This document shows, piece by piece, positions 12,691 through 25,262 of a stretch of 64,000 bases of DNA. The translations under genes and the position numbers were made by a program. Positions within the stretch are counted from its first letter, which is position 1. Each line of letters opens with the position of its first letter. The stretch covers positions 1,674,001 through 1,738,000 of the forward strand of contig JBCAML010000003.1 in the NCBI GenBank assembly GCA_038503075.1. Reading direction: 5' to 3'. The DNA comes from Gyromitra esculenta. Its lineage: Eukaryota > Ascomycota > Pezizomycetes > Pezizales > Discinaceae. Under the pieces are notes generated by a model. That model was given only the letters and a program-made list of their open reading frames with translations, had not been told where the DNA came from and did not search any database.

Positions 12691-15600
12691 CCCACTGCAG
12701 CATATCCATAGTAGCAGTACCAGGCACGTTTTTCCCACCATGACATGGCTATTCACCATTCTCTTCTCAGCAGACCTCGTATGATCGATCTAAGCATACA
12801 TCGACACACCCCCTCACACTTCCTTTTACGTAGAGACACAGATTATCACTCGAAAGCCATCACTTGTCCGTCTACCTTTATTCCTGGTCATGGAAAGCGT
12901 TTACCACCGCAAACACTGGCAGTCCTCAAAACCCTAAACCGCCGCTTCTCTCTCCCTCAGACTTCCGCTTCCAGTTCCGCCGTGTGGTCTGGGGAGCCAG
13001 TAAGGAAGACAGTAAGCCTCTATCTTCGAACGATCTGACCAACTCAGGATCCCGAAAAACAAGACTCAGTGTTACTATGCTGCTGATCCAACCCTGCCTT
13101 GGATAGGTAGCTATAAGTGGTTATAAAGATTCTAGTAGATTCTAGGAGATTCTATAATACCCTCCTTTTTTTTATACTAAATCAAGAAATAATAATGACC
13201 TCGCTGGGTACCCCTAGATACTCAATACGGCTACGTATACGTACTCAATTGCATCATCCCTTGCACAGCTGAATTTCCTGTAGATCTCGCGTAACCCGTG
13301 TCTTGAATTTAGCCGGGATCCTCAGTTCGACACCTGAAACACGAAGAAGAGAGAGAGAAAGAAAGGGAAAAATAATAATAATACGAACATGGGACAGAGC
13401 TGAGACCGAGACAAGACAAGACAAGACGTACGTGGGTAACTCGGTAAGCATAGCGTGTTATCCGTACCGCCACACGGCATTCCGTTGAGGGACATCTGGG
13501 TAACTTCATTAGACTAGTAATGTGTTACTCCTGTCCAAGCACCTGGTAGTTTTACATAGAAAAGTCGACGAAGGAGGGGTTTGAATTAGTGTATGCGGTA
13601 GATATCTTGCTGACGGAGGAGGGGTGTGAGGTATTAAGATTCGAGATATGTGGCATTCGTGAGGATTGGATCATGATTGGTCACTCGCGTTATGTGGTTA
13701 TCAGTAGAAGTGTAAGTAGTGATTTTACTGCGGTATTTTCGTTTTGTTTACCTCATTAATTGTAACTAGCACTAAAGCTATGACAATACATAAAATTCCA
13801 TATCCCAATAGTCTCATCTCCTCCCTCATATACCATCTTATTTTACTGTGGTGAAAATAGTAAGTGAGAAAAAAAAAAACGAGTAAACTTTGGTAACTTA
13901 ATCACATGCATCAGTGACTTACTCAGGCCTCGTTCTGTCTCCTTTTATTGTTTTAGTCGCGATTGTACTATAGTCGTCGTGTCTTCCAGTGACACAGGAA
14001 CCTGGATTTCTACTTGAAACGTCTCTATGAGCAAGGGAGAGGGATAAAGTCATAGTAGTAGGACAGCTGCAGCTCTGGCTATCGGTACATGTAAACGGAT
14101 GATTTCTCCCATCTCAGATGTGTCTGGTACGCGGTGCAAATCCTCCCGAGATCTCAAAAAATACATATCCGATAGCCGGAATTAGGTATGTGGATATCTT
14201 TCGGTTCAGCTGCGAGCGAGTTTTCTGTGTTTTTCATATATATGTAACTCGGCTTTGTCACCGACCTACCAAGGTAAACAGGTCTCTAGCAGGCCTTTCT
14301 TGGACTAGTTCGTTACAGCAGAATCCCTTCTATAAGTCCTCTTATTATTAGTAGCTTGCAAGACACCTGCTATAAGAGAATGTTAATTGGGCTAGGTGTA
14401 TTGGCGGTTAATTTTAAAGCACATACTCGTAGGTTCATGGCGTGAATTATCGGAATATGGTTGAGGAACCGTCAATGCCCCGGGGCCATACGAATATGAA
14501 CTTGAGAGTTCGAAGAGCATATATTGACTAAATGACAGCGCACCAAAGCAAATGGAGAGTGAGATACAATGTCATTACTGCTACTGGTTTTAGATATTGC
14601 CATAGAAACGTTTCTATCGAGTCTTTCAGCCGGCTATTACCTGTATCAAAGGTTGCCCCCAGTACATTCTGGTTACGCGACGGGGGAACGAGTACATTTG
14701 CTATGTAATACGTGCACAGACCTATATGACTCTCTGTACCCCAGAAGAGAAAGCGAGACACAGAACAGCAGTTTCGCTAGTCACGCTATAGAAAACTACT
14801 TGGCGGCTCGTGCCCCATCATCATTCCTCATCGGATGATGAATTCGGAGCAAAACAGGACCCAGCCCAACTCGTCGTCCGGTCAATTATGTCGCCCGCCT
14901 AAAAGCGATTGCGCACTATCTTAGGGATCAAGGATAAGGTTATCAGCATCGAACGGACAGTGACCCTCTTGCTTTATTGTGAAACAGCTGTTTGATATAA
15001 ACCTGTATACAAGGCCGAGAAAACTTTTCCGATGTTAGTCGGTAGTCGTAGCAACCTTTAGAATACCGTCTAACACGAGGCATAACCAGAGACACATGCG
15101 TCCGGAGGCCCCCTATTCAAACTCTCTATGCCCAAAGTGCTCCAGCTATGCCTCGATTGGGCTCAGTAAGGTCAGCGATAAATAAACACGTTCCTATCAC
15201 TGGATGTATTTAACCTCCCCCAAAAACTAGTCTCCTCTATATCCTAGAAATACTAGACCTCGGTAAGCAGAAGCGACATGGTGGTATAGCAGTGCGCTGT
15301 GTGGATGCATCCCAGGCATTCAAAATGTTGTTGGGTAGTGACTGGCACTGGAAAAGTTTCTTCTGCTCGTACTCAAGCAACTTTCGATATCGTATTTGCA
15401 AATAAATTAAATTAAGCGAGTTCATTACCAGAGGGTCTTTTCCGTCTAGACCTCAACTACTTTGATTCGGTGTGGCAGAAGAAAAAGCTGTTTGGATTGC
15501 GTGCAGTACTAGTTAACAAACCGCAACGCTTTGAATCGCATTTGATACCGGACATGTCCGAATCATATCCTGTGATCTAGTTCTAGCCTAAACTCAGCTC

Positions 15601-16744
15601 CTGCAGTTCTCCAAATATGGGGAAGGGAGGGGGGATTTTCGGTGACGAGGTTATAGAAATGTGCCAGTGAACAGGTTGCCGGGTACGGAAAGCCTAGAAT
15701 ATATCACTCGCGCGGTTTACACGTTAGAGAAACCCCAGGTACTGCACGGTACGCAGTGAGTGCAGGGAATTCTACAGCCTAAAGAAAACGTGGTACACGA
15801 GTTGAAAAAAAGAATAAAATAACGGCGTCAGTGCGTCTCTTGGTGTTCATCCAATCAAAGGATGAAATAGCTCTCTCTGTCACGCTCTGGAGTTATTTCC
15901 CATATCTTCGTGAGATTGATTAAGGGCGCTAGAATTTGGTCGCACCTTGCTTGATATTATTCTCTTTACTTAGGCTATTTATCTGTTCTGTCAAGTCACT
16001 GGCTGATCATTACGTGGCTAGTACTCTACTTATTGTTTGTTGGAGTTGTATTTGGGATTAGAGAGCGATTTAGTCACGCTTTGTCGCACTGAGCACATCT
16101 CGCGCAATATCAAAGGGTTGCCATGCACATTACCCTCCCTCCCTCCATTCAAGAAATAGTATTAACGACGATCCCGGACCAAGCCTGTTCAGAAGAACCA
16201 ATAAACGCTCCCCCGCATGTAAGCTCCGCACACCAGTTATAGTGTCACACAGAATGTGGGGGAAGGAGCTGACGCAATGTGAGTTAATTTACGTACCCGG
16301 TTTTGGGGATTGTCTTGATTAGAAAAAAGTCTTGTCTGGGGTAATCTAGAAGCGTCAATTTACGGAAAGGATGGGCTCGCCGGAGTGAGACCGGTGACTG
16401 TCCCGCCCTCCGTATTTGGTTGAAACAGATAATTAATATGGAGCTTAAGGTTCGTCCGTTGCTTAAATTTCTCGGTACCTATTGTGGACATGTAGAGAAG
16501 GCTTAGATATAGCATACACGCATATGGATGGTCAAGCCTCCAAGGGAGCGAGTGATAATCTTGTGGTGGGTTAATTAGATAGATAGATTTGTCGTTTAAC
16601 GCGGGTGGGTTAATTAGCACTGTAGCGTCGGATTGCGGAAGTGTTGTCTTTTTCTGTTTAGCTTGATTCACTTCACACGCGTACGAGTTAGTGGCTTCTT
16701 TTGCTTATAAGGACATATATTGATGCTTTACCACCTATAGTGTG

Positions 16745-16869
16745 AAAAAAAACGGGATGAAATTGCTACCGCCTTCTTAGGAGATGGCATCTCCTGAAGT
16801 ATCGCGCATCAATCAAACATTTGATAGGATTCAGTACTAATACCGTAGCAATTTCATCCTATTTTTTTT
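16745..16869. mobile_element. MITE-like inverted-repeat element
   Basis: The first 25 bases (16745-16769) are the reverse complement of the last 25 (16845-16869) apart from two transition mismatches. Each arm is a run of eight A followed by two variable bases and GGATGAAATTGCTAC. The 75-base interior has its own near-perfect hairpin, AGGAGATG-G-CATCTCCT, at about 16779-16795. There is no coding capacity. A target-site duplication is not clear. Confidence 0.55.
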
Positions 16870-17160
16870 GTATTAAATGTAGCTACAAGTCATCGAGGAT
16901 ATGATGGCCTGCAGATTATAACTAGTTTCAGTGAGATTTGTTCAGCCAAGTAGAGACAGCCAGCTGAGAGCTACAACTGCGTGAACTAATTAGCTAAACA
17001 TGGTGCGGCCCAGCAATATCAAATTTCCAAGTCTTTTATAGTACAGAGTATTTTTTTTCCTGTTACAATTGGGTACTTTGTGATGTTAAGTCGTTTGCGA
17101 TCGCATTAGGTAGATGTTTAATAGTGGTACGGTTCTGTAGGTTGGTTAGTAGTGGGTTAG

Positions 17161-17379
17161 GGCTAATTTCTAAGCTTGGCATGCAGCTTGTAGAAAAACT
17201 AATAATCTTGCCAACCAGTGACCCTTATGTATTATCGTTATCCTAATAATTGAGTGGAGAAGGGAGTTTAACTTATTTCTAACTAATTACTGGAGTATTT
17301 AAATCATTACTTCGCTTTCTAGTGACCCGAGCAATGTTGCCCGGGGGGTTTCCGATAGCTACCCCGAATTTTACCCCGG
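17161..17379. promoter_or_regulatory. Possible regulator sites upstream of the rhamnosidase
   Basis: GGCTAA at 17161-17166 matches the XlnR/Xyr1-type GGCTAR core. CCGGGG at 17341-17346 (+) and 17374-17379 (-) match the CreA consensus SYGGRG. They lie about 170-390 bp upstream of the ATG at 17551. SYGGRG is expected roughly every 250 bp by chance on two strands, so this is only suggestive. Confidence 0.25.
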
Positions 17380-17550
17380 AATATCTTGTCTGGGCTAGAT
17401 CAATCTGAGGAATGCTAGTACTTGCCTAGCAGTTGGCACTTGGCGAGTAGTAGTGGCTTTATGGAGTCAATGGTAATTGCTTAAATATCTTCACCTTGTT
17501 TAGGCTTGTTATCTCTACAGAATTAGCGACCATCGCTAGGTATAGGTATA

Positions 17551-20500
17551 ATGAAGCTTTTCGTGATGGTCAGTTAAAGCTCTTACCGTACATTCGTGTT
17601 TCACAATAGCTAACCAAGTGTGATAGAAATCAATATTTAGGGCAGCTTTGCCTATGACTTTTGCTTCAATCTTCTCGCTCGCAGCACCAGTAGGACCAGA
17701 TACCTTAGATGCTGCTTTCACGTATCCGGAAAACTCTTCTGGTTGCCATGTTCTCTGGCATTGGATGAATGGCCATATAAATAAGGACGCTATTACAAAA
17801 GATCTTCAAGCTATGAAAAGATCTGGCTACAGCGGCGCACTAATCTTTAATGTTGGTGTTGGGATCCCCATCGGCGAAGTCATCTATGGGAGCCGCGAGT
17901 GGTTTGACCTTCTTGAGCATACTTTCGATGAGGCTAGTAAATACGGACTCGAAATTTCGTTGCACAATTCCCCTGGGTACAGTGGTGCAGGAGGACCTTG
18001 GGTTACGCCGGATAAATCGATGCAGCAGCTTGTGTGGACAGAACATAGGCTAGAGGTTGGCAACAACGGAACAACAGCGAATTCGAGCAGTATTGTCCTT
18101 AAGGAGCCCTTGAGAAAACTAGACTATTACAAAGATATTGCGGTTTTGGCATACCCTAGTCTACCGGAGGAGAATGGACCAGTATTCAGAGACGCAATTG
18201 AAACCCTTGCGCTCAATGGGACCTATAGTCCTCTCGACATCACTCAAGGCATTAGGCTAGACAAGATGTTGCGTATCGAGTCTTCTGCAGCGACCCTGGA
18301 TATGGCCATGAAAGCGTTATTCACGGCTTCCGCGATCAGTATTTACCGAAATCCCGAAATCCCGTTGGACACCTTCGACGGCGCACGAGATTATCCGGCG
18401 GTGTGGACTCTATATGCTTCTAACGATACCTCCACGTGGAAGATTTTAACCACGATTAGCAGTCCTGCACTCCGAAAATTCGATGCGCCCGCTGTTGGGA
18501 CGTTCTCTCCGATCGCTGCACGTTACTTCCGCCTCAAGGCTAATCGAGCGAGTTGGATATCCGGAATCGAAATTCATTCAGGCCCACGACTTGCTAATTG
18601 GGCTCTCAAAGCTCATGCGGCCCCAGGGACTGTACCGGACCCAGCGAGGACTGCTGCAACTTCAACTTCGGTAATTGATCCGGAGGAAGTTGTCGATGTG
18701 ACAGAATTTGTGAGTGGAGATGGTATGTTAAACTGGAAGGCCCCCAAAGGAAGATGGACAATTGTTCGTTTTGGCCATACGGCGACAGACCAAGAAATGC
18801 CAGCTGCCCCAGATTCTGCTATCGGGCTAGCAGTGGATCTTTTCAGCATAGAAGCAGTCGATTTCCATATAGAGAAACATATAAAACCAATTATCGCCGC
18901 TGCGAAAGGTCACGTGGGAGAATCATTTAGAGGTCTTGAAATCGATAGCTATGAAATCGGCATGCAGACATGGGGTGGAAACTTCACCAAAGAATTCGAA
19001 GCATTCCGAGGCTACAAGCTCATACCCTGGCTTTTAGCCACCTCTGGAAGAATTCTGGTATCTGCACTAGAGACTGAGAAATTCCTCTTCGACCTTCGCA
19101 TGGCCCATGCGAACCTGGTTGCGAAAAACCATTATGCCTATTTCAGGAAGAGATTGAACGAGATGGGTATCTTGCTTCTTGCAGAGCCGTATGGTGATGG
19201 GCCTTTCGACTCGATGGAAGTTGCGGCCGAAGCAGATATTGCATTTGGAGAATTTTGGGCAAGGTATACTTATGGCAGCGATGGATATCCACAGATTGGC
19301 ACCTCGATATCGCATCAAGAGGGATACACTCTCAATCCTGCAGAGGCGTTTACCGGTCAACCGCAGACTGCGAGGTGGACCGAGCATCCTTATAGCTTAA
19401 AAGCTGAGGGTGATAGAATGTTCACGCTCGGTGTTAACAGGCTGATGCTGCATTCGTATGCGCTACAACCTGAAGACCATGCTATGCCAGGGATGACGAT
19501 GGGTCCTTTTGGGTAGGAGTCTGTCTTGGAGAGTATAATGGACGAATACTAATATCTCTACAGGGCTCATTTTGATAGACAAATTACCTGGACTGATCAA
19601 GCCATCGGATGGACTATGTATCTCAAGAGAGCTCAAGGACTATTGCAACAAGGACGACCTGTTGTTGATGTTGCATGCTATGGAGGTGAAGAACCAGAGC
19701 CAAAGGTAACACAAACCTATTTGGCACCGTGTTTTGTACCTTTAGGATATGGGGCAGATATTCTAAGTACAAGTAAACTGCTAGAGATGACAGCTCAGGA
19801 CGGGCGTGCCGGGGTCTCAAGCGGTATCTCCTATAAATTAATTGTGTTACCGGCGATGAACGCAGCTTCGAAGTCTGTTCTGGAGAAGATCACTGAGCTT
19901 GCAGGTGCTGGTGTCGGGATTCTACTGACAGGAAATTTCCCATCAAGAGCCCTGGCAAGAAGTGTAGTAGCCGGAGCTGGGACAGATGAGGAGATTGTTG
20001 CAGTTGGAAGCGCACTTTGGGCCAAAACCGGCAATGGAAACGTTTTCAACAATACGAGTACTAGCACTGTTTTACTATCACTTGGGGTTGAACCTGACTT
20101 TAGCTTTACTTCAAGTACGAATGAAGCTGCTATATATTCCATACATCGTCTTGTCGGCGGCAACGACGTTTATTTCGTTAGTAACGGCCTTAGAAAAACG
20201 ACTCAATCAGTTGTTTCTCTGCGAACGGTTTCCGGTGTTCCAGAATTATGGTACGCTGAAAGCGGGAAGCGTACAGCAACATCTTACGAACAGAGAAGCG
20301 GTAGAACATTTGTCTCCCTAGTTCTTGGTCCAGCCGAATCGGTATTCATCGTTTTCGGCCAAAATAGCACCTCTACGGCGCTGGTTCAAGCCTCGTTGGG
20401 CGGGACAATCCTCCTCCAGACTACTTCATTCTCTACTTCAAACCCGTCACCTTACACAAATATCTCTGCAGACTTCTCAGTAGCCTTCTGGGCAAAACCT

Positions 20501-21613
20501 GAAACCTATAGACGAGGAAATGTCGGCTTCGTTTTTTATCCACCTGTTGGCGCGGTTGCGTATGGCTCAGGCCATGCTGCCGCTGGTTTCGGGCTTGGTA
20601 CAAATGGTTTTCTTGTTTCTGAGAGCTCAACTAATACTCCCGCTAGCGTTTTGGAAATCAGCACGCCTATCTCAGGATGGACACATATAGCACTCGTTTA
20701 CACTGCAAACCTCCCGGTTGTATATATCAATGGAGTAGTCGCGGGTACCGGGAAGAAATCGACTGCTATTGTTCATCCTGGCGTAGGCACTCCAGATTCC
20801 GTCTCTCAAATGATGTCACGATTCGAGGGCGATACCGCCGGTCTCGAGGTCCATTCTTCCGCTCTCAAAGCTACAGAGATCGCAGCTCTTTTTGCTAGTG
20901 GTTTACCTAAACCTGTTGCCCCTGCGGCCGTTGAATTTCTGGACCAGAAACACAACCTGCTCTTCCGTAAGAATGGCAACTACACATTTACTTTCAGCAA
21001 TGGCAAAACTAAAAGCCTTGAGATCGTCGGCATCACTGAAGCTGCTATATCCGGGCCTTGGACGGTAAGCTTTCCGGAAGGTTTCGGCATAAACTCAACT
21101 TTGAAATTAGATAAGCTGGAATCGCTGCACAGAAATAGTGATTTTAACATCGCACACTTTTCCGGCACCGCAGCATGGGAGACGAGTTTCAATATTTCCC
21201 GCCATCCCGGCAGTAGCAAAGTGCTCCTCAATCTTGGCAGGGTCGATAACATCGCACAAGTCTTCATCAACGGTCAGGACGCGGGATTGCTTTGGAAACC
21301 ACCCTACGAGATCGATATCACTTTGTTCATCAAGTCTGGGGATGGGGCTAATAAGCTTGCCGTTCAAGTTACGAACCTCTGGCCAAATAGACTGATCGGC
21401 GACGAATCGCTGCCGGTAGAGGCAGCGTTCAACTCGACGAATGAGAATCTTGCCGTTCTACAGTTCCCTGACTGGTACCTGCAGAATAAACCAAAGACTG
21501 GAGAGAGGATCACGTTTGCCGCATGGCGGCATTTCGAAGGGGATGAGCCGCTCTATGAGTCTGGCCTATTGGGACCTGTGAGAGTCGTAACTGCTAGGGT
21601 GGAGAGTTTGTAG
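17551..21613 (+). CDS. Secreted GH106 alpha-L-rhamnosidase
   Basis: Three exons, join(17551..17572, 17646..19512, 19564..21613), give 1312 aa. GH106 enzymes hydrolyse terminal alpha-L-rhamnose from pectic polysaccharides, glycolipids or plant glycosides. Family features include CHVLWHWMNGHINKDAITKDLQAMKRSGYSG at the start of the catalytic barrel (written here only as a landmark: WHWMNG...GYSGALIF), HNSPGYSGAGGPWVTP, and GLEIDSYE with Glu444. A laminin-G-like sandwich sits at about residues 920-1070 (FSVAFWAKPE...WTHIALVY). A beta-sandwich at about 1125-1245 (WTVSFPEGFG, INGQDAGLLWKPPYEID) is typical of the C-terminus. A 22-nt first exon plus the second gives a good signal peptide, MKLFVMVTLPMTFASIFSLA; the intron has a CTAAC branch site. 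The fallback start is the ATG at 17654, which would lack a clear signal. The second intron is GT-AG, phase 2. Confidence 0.9.
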
Positions 21614-23741
21614 GTGTGTGATTGATAGAGATTACGATGCTCGAGTCTTTCAAGTGTACTTATCTCTTCACTTATAGGTTGTGTATTGTTTCATGTAGTT
21701 TTATCTTAACCAATACAAGTACATGTGTAGATATGATCACGAAGCAAACCGAGTTTCCAACGATAATACCAGGGCATTAATACATTAATTTCTATTGAAG
21801 TTCGACAATATGCACATAGCTTAAAGTACTACATATAGTATTCCTATTGACACCACGCCGTCGACGCCTTGCATCCATTGAAACTTCAGTTACCCAAAGA
21901 GACACGGTAGATTCCAGAAGGATCGATCGGAATGAAACCTTGGGGCGATATGGAGGGAGATTCCATTTGATTCGGCTTGAGACCTACTTCTTCTCTTGGA
22001 TCACGAGAGCTTCAATACATGTAGCCTCTAAGACATGATACGTTTCCCGCTGTTTCTGCCTAAGCGATTCTGATTCGCTTTACCCGGAACCTTCGATATC
22101 GATACAGCTCCTCAGCTCGATTCTCTCACAGACAGAGACCTGAAACAATTTCGCACATTAAATGTTGGTCGGCTATTATACATCTAAATTTATATGTAGA
22201 TCGGCCGGGAAGGGCTCCTGTTGGGCTATAGCAATAGACCTATGCGTGTGATCCTAAAATACGACGGATACGCGCAGAAGTGTGATGGATTCTCTAAGCA
22301 ATTGGAAGTAAAAGCCAATAAGATCACAGTACTAGCCATAGTTGTTTCTACTCTACAAAGAGGAGTATCCTATCTATTGGTTGCTTTTGAGACTCCTTTG
22401 CGAAGGAAGAAGTTATTTGTAATTGGCCCCCGCGCGATTGAGGACAAAATTCGCTACGCTTAGCTAACTCTACCTTAGGAAGGGAAAGTATAACCTCAAA
22501 AGTGGAGTTCTGGTAGCCGATATCAGATCTAAAGTTTGTTATATTTAAAGTAATTCATCGCCTGTAGGGATATAATTTATATTTAAGCTTATTATATAGA
22601 CTCTCGATAGGGCGTTCGTGAAAAACTATTACAGAGTACCGTAATATTTTTTCCCCATCGAAGTTCTTTCACCTCAAATAGTTTGCTAACTTAAAATTTT
22701 TGCTAAGACTTAACATTCGGCATATCGTGGGGGGACAGTAGGCTAAATTTTTGGTTACTAATAATGTAGGCCTCCCACGTTAATGCAAGGCTAGTACTAA
22801 AGGGAAAGGTTTTGTTGTCACCAACGTGGGAGGGAAACCTAAGCAATGAAACGTTATCTTTTTCTCGATGACACCCAGTCGATATGATCTTAAAGGTTTC
22901 GCTTGTGATAAGCCTTCTAGTACCTATATACTACCTACCTTGGGGGACGAAAGAGAGTGTTTATATAGTGTCCCTATTTTATTCGTCACCCAAGCAATTT
23001 TGTTGCGGCAGAGACCTATTATCTTGTAGTACTCGAGCTCGAGATATATATATCGATATTCGAATTCAGGCAACCACCAAAAACAAAGCCTATTCCAGAT
23101 AAGTTATCTATAGTGGCTGTACAATTGACAGATGAGTACTCGCGTCAGGCAGGAAGTTTGGAAAAATAGTGGGAGTCCCTGCAACAAATAAGACATCTAG
23201 AATTCGCGACTTTGAGGTCTTCTAGCCAATCGATACTCCTCAGGGATCTCTTGTTTTTCCAAACTTCTTGCCCGACGCGAGTATGCGTGTCACAATGGAT
23301 CGATAAAGGAACGAGGTGCATGGGCTTTCACTATAATATCCATACGATGCAGCGCAGATACCGAATCTGGTTCAGGCATCCAATATCAGGCGACAATACA
23401 CAACGTCACCATCGGTCTCGTGCTTTCTCTCTAATGGTCAATCTCTAGTGGGAGGATGTCCAAGGCTACCATATGTTCCAGGCCCTTATTTTATACACTC
23501 CAAGAGTCACATAGTTAACCATATATTGTGTACTTCGCACTGTTTTTTAATCGTGCTAGTGCAAATCACCCTTACTTTTTCACTTTCTCCGCAGGAAATC
23601 ATCATCATCAAAATAAAAATATCAGATACGATCACATTTATCCTCCAGGAAAACCCCCACTTCGATATTCCACCAAACAATCCACAAAATAATAACCTAC
23701 AAACATCCACCCACCCACCGATATTATTTATATCTTTTTAA
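21614..23741. other. Gene-free interval with small inverted repeats
   Basis: No convincing gene. An 11-bp inverted repeat, CCTCCCACGTT at 22771-22781 and its complement at 22823-22833, and the stronger element at 23139-23281 are the only structures I can support. The last 100 bases are AT-rich with ATCATCATC and should be the P450 leader. Confidence 0.5.
23139..23281. mobile_element. MITE-like element with TA flanks
   Basis: The left arm (23139-23166) and the reverse complement of the right arm (23254-23281) share 26 of 28 bases. They start CTCGCGTC and end GAAGTTTGGAAAAA, and both mismatches are transitions. Imperfect pairing continues inward (GAGTCCCTG against GAGATCCCTG). Both ends are bordered by the dinucleotide TA, the target duplication typical of Tc1/mariner-type elements. 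At 143 bp and without an ORF, it could only be a non-autonomous element or a hairpin locus. Confidence 0.6.
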
Positions 23742-25028
23742 ATGACCAAATCGGGGCATATTCTCAGTTGTTCTATTCTTCTGCTTTTTTTCTGTGTCGC
23801 TTTATTTCTCTCCAAGAGATTTCATCGACGTGGTCGGCCTTATCGCGATGAGGAGAAGCCGCCCATTATGTTCGTGTATCGAAGCCTGCAGCAGGCCAAA
23901 TCCATCCTAAAGGGCTCTTGTTTCGAGAAATCGAGCTTGAGCGCTCTCTTGGAAGCAAGGGCTGGGCCTAACAGCCGTCTCATTCGTGCCTTTGGAATCG
24001 ATAACGCTTTTACCACCACGGATACCAAATATCACCGGGAGTTTGTGAATTGTGCAGGGGCCCGTATCAACCTGAGCAGTATTAGATGGCAATCCCTCGC
24101 AAAGCAAATCGAAAAGCTCCTGCATGGAAATATCGAACGTCAACGGGCGTTGAACGACACACTTCTATTTTCCCGTCTCCTCCAGATCGCCGTTCTGCGA
24201 GCTGTTCTCACAATTCTTTTTCCTAACTGTGGGCAACCAGACCTCTCTGAGGAGGAACAAGACGATATTGCTTTTTCCATCGCCGACAAGATCAACAGCC
24301 TATGGATCGAATCGAAGGGTACCCAAGAAACGAGCCCCGGCGATCTTCAATCGTTGATGGAATCGTGCCGGAAACTTCTACCAGGCATCACTATGGATTC
24401 GCCTCGAGACAGCCCATTGAATCTCATCCTCCCAGCATTCGAAACTTTATGGCGTATCGTATTTCGGTGTTTTATCGAGATACAATTCCGCAATAAGGAC
24501 GATCTCGGGTCAAATTTGGCGCTCCTTCGAGAGTATCGCGACAGTCCTACTTCCGAAACATTCACCAAGACGGATATCCATGATATCTCCGTCTCCCACA
24601 TCGTCAATGAGGCTTTGCGTCTCTACCCACCGACAAAGCGAGTTTACCGTCATATTCGCACCGAGTCCGAAGCCAAGCCAGACTTGATTGCTGTCGATAT
24701 CGAGTACATACACCATGATCCCAAAGTTTGGGGCCCAGACGCAACTAAGTTCAGACCTTCGAGATGGAGAAAAGGTGATATGAGTGGAATTATGATGTCA
24801 GCGTTTTTACCGTTTGGGATGAAGCCGCTTGTTTGTCCAGCAAAGAAGGTTTTCGGTCCACGTATAATTGGCCTCCTTGTCGCATCGTTATCTCTGGCTC
24901 TTGATCAACTGAGTGGCGAGTGGGAGACAGTGGGGGAATTGGATTTCTTGAGTCAAGGGCTATTGGATAATTCCCGGGATAGCTACGGATCATTGGGTTT
25001 GAGGTTTAGGGGAGAGTCGGATGAATGA
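23742..25028 (+). CDS. Cytochrome P450, short and divergent
   Basis: A single exon of 428 aa. An N-terminal hydrophobic anchor (about residues 9-25, LSCSILLLFFCVALFL) is followed by a basic HRRGRPYR hinge, so the protein is probably ER-bound. The I-helix motif is reduced to PAFET (Glu234-Thr235). The K-helix ExxR is EALR at 290-293, followed by FRPSRW. The heme loop is PFGMKPLVCPA with Cys365; the usual Gly and Arg of FGxGxRxCxG are Lys and Leu. Microsomal fungal P450s are usually near 500 aa, and the region before the I helix is compact here. The gene is intact with no internal stop, so it is probably expressed, but its monooxygenase activity is uncertain. The substrate is unknown. It lies between the GH106 gene and the convergent GH27 gene, 234 bp apart. 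Confidence 0.88.
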   Translation: MTKSGHILSCSILLLFFCVALFLSKRFHRRGRPYRDEEKPPIMFVYRSLQQAKSILKGSCFEKSSLSALLEARAGPNSRLIRAFGIDNAFTTTDTKYHREFVNCAGARINLSSIRWQSLAKQIEKLLHGNIERQRALNDTLLFSRLLQIAVLRAVLTILFPNCGQPDLSEEEQDDIAFSIADKINSLWIESKGTQETSPGDLQSLMESCRKLLPGITMDSPRDSPLNLILPAFETLWRIVFRCFIEIQFRNKDDLGSNLALLREYRDSPTSETFTKTDIHDISVSHIVNEALRLYPPTKRVYRHIRTESEAKPDLIAVDIEYIHHDPKVWGPDATKFRPSRWRKGDMSGIMMSAFLPFGMKPLVCPAKKVFGPRIIGLLVASLSLALDQLSGEWETVGELDFLSQGLLDNSRDSYGSLGLRFRGESDE

Positions 25029-25262
25029 ATCTAGCAAGGTGGATAATGGCAAGGGTGGATAATCAAACCTAAATGTCAGGCACATTATAATTTGTTTTTC
25101 TTACTTTTTGTTAAACGTGAATAATTGGAGGATAACTAGTTACATATTTCATACATGTATTATTATCTTCCATATATATTGGCCGCGATCACTAAGAGAA
25201 CGGCTTCCTATCGAGAATTATCATTTTATTTTATCACACATACGTAAACCTTTTTCCTTATT

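Larger units (their letters stand above)
12691..17550. other. Long gene-free interval
   Basis: Nearly 4.9 kb without a credible gene on either strand. It contains small repeats, such as GATTCTAG-type units at 13125-13155 and AAGAC repeats near 13412-13428, and one hairpin element at 16745-16869. The last 400 bases should be the rhamnosidase promoter. The many short ORFs show no domain or splice support. Confidence 0.5.

Noticed and set aside
22771..22833. 11-bp inverted repeat CCTCCCACGTT as a third-type MITE
   Set aside because: The arms are short, do not extend, and have no target duplication; chance or a protein-binding palindrome is as likely.
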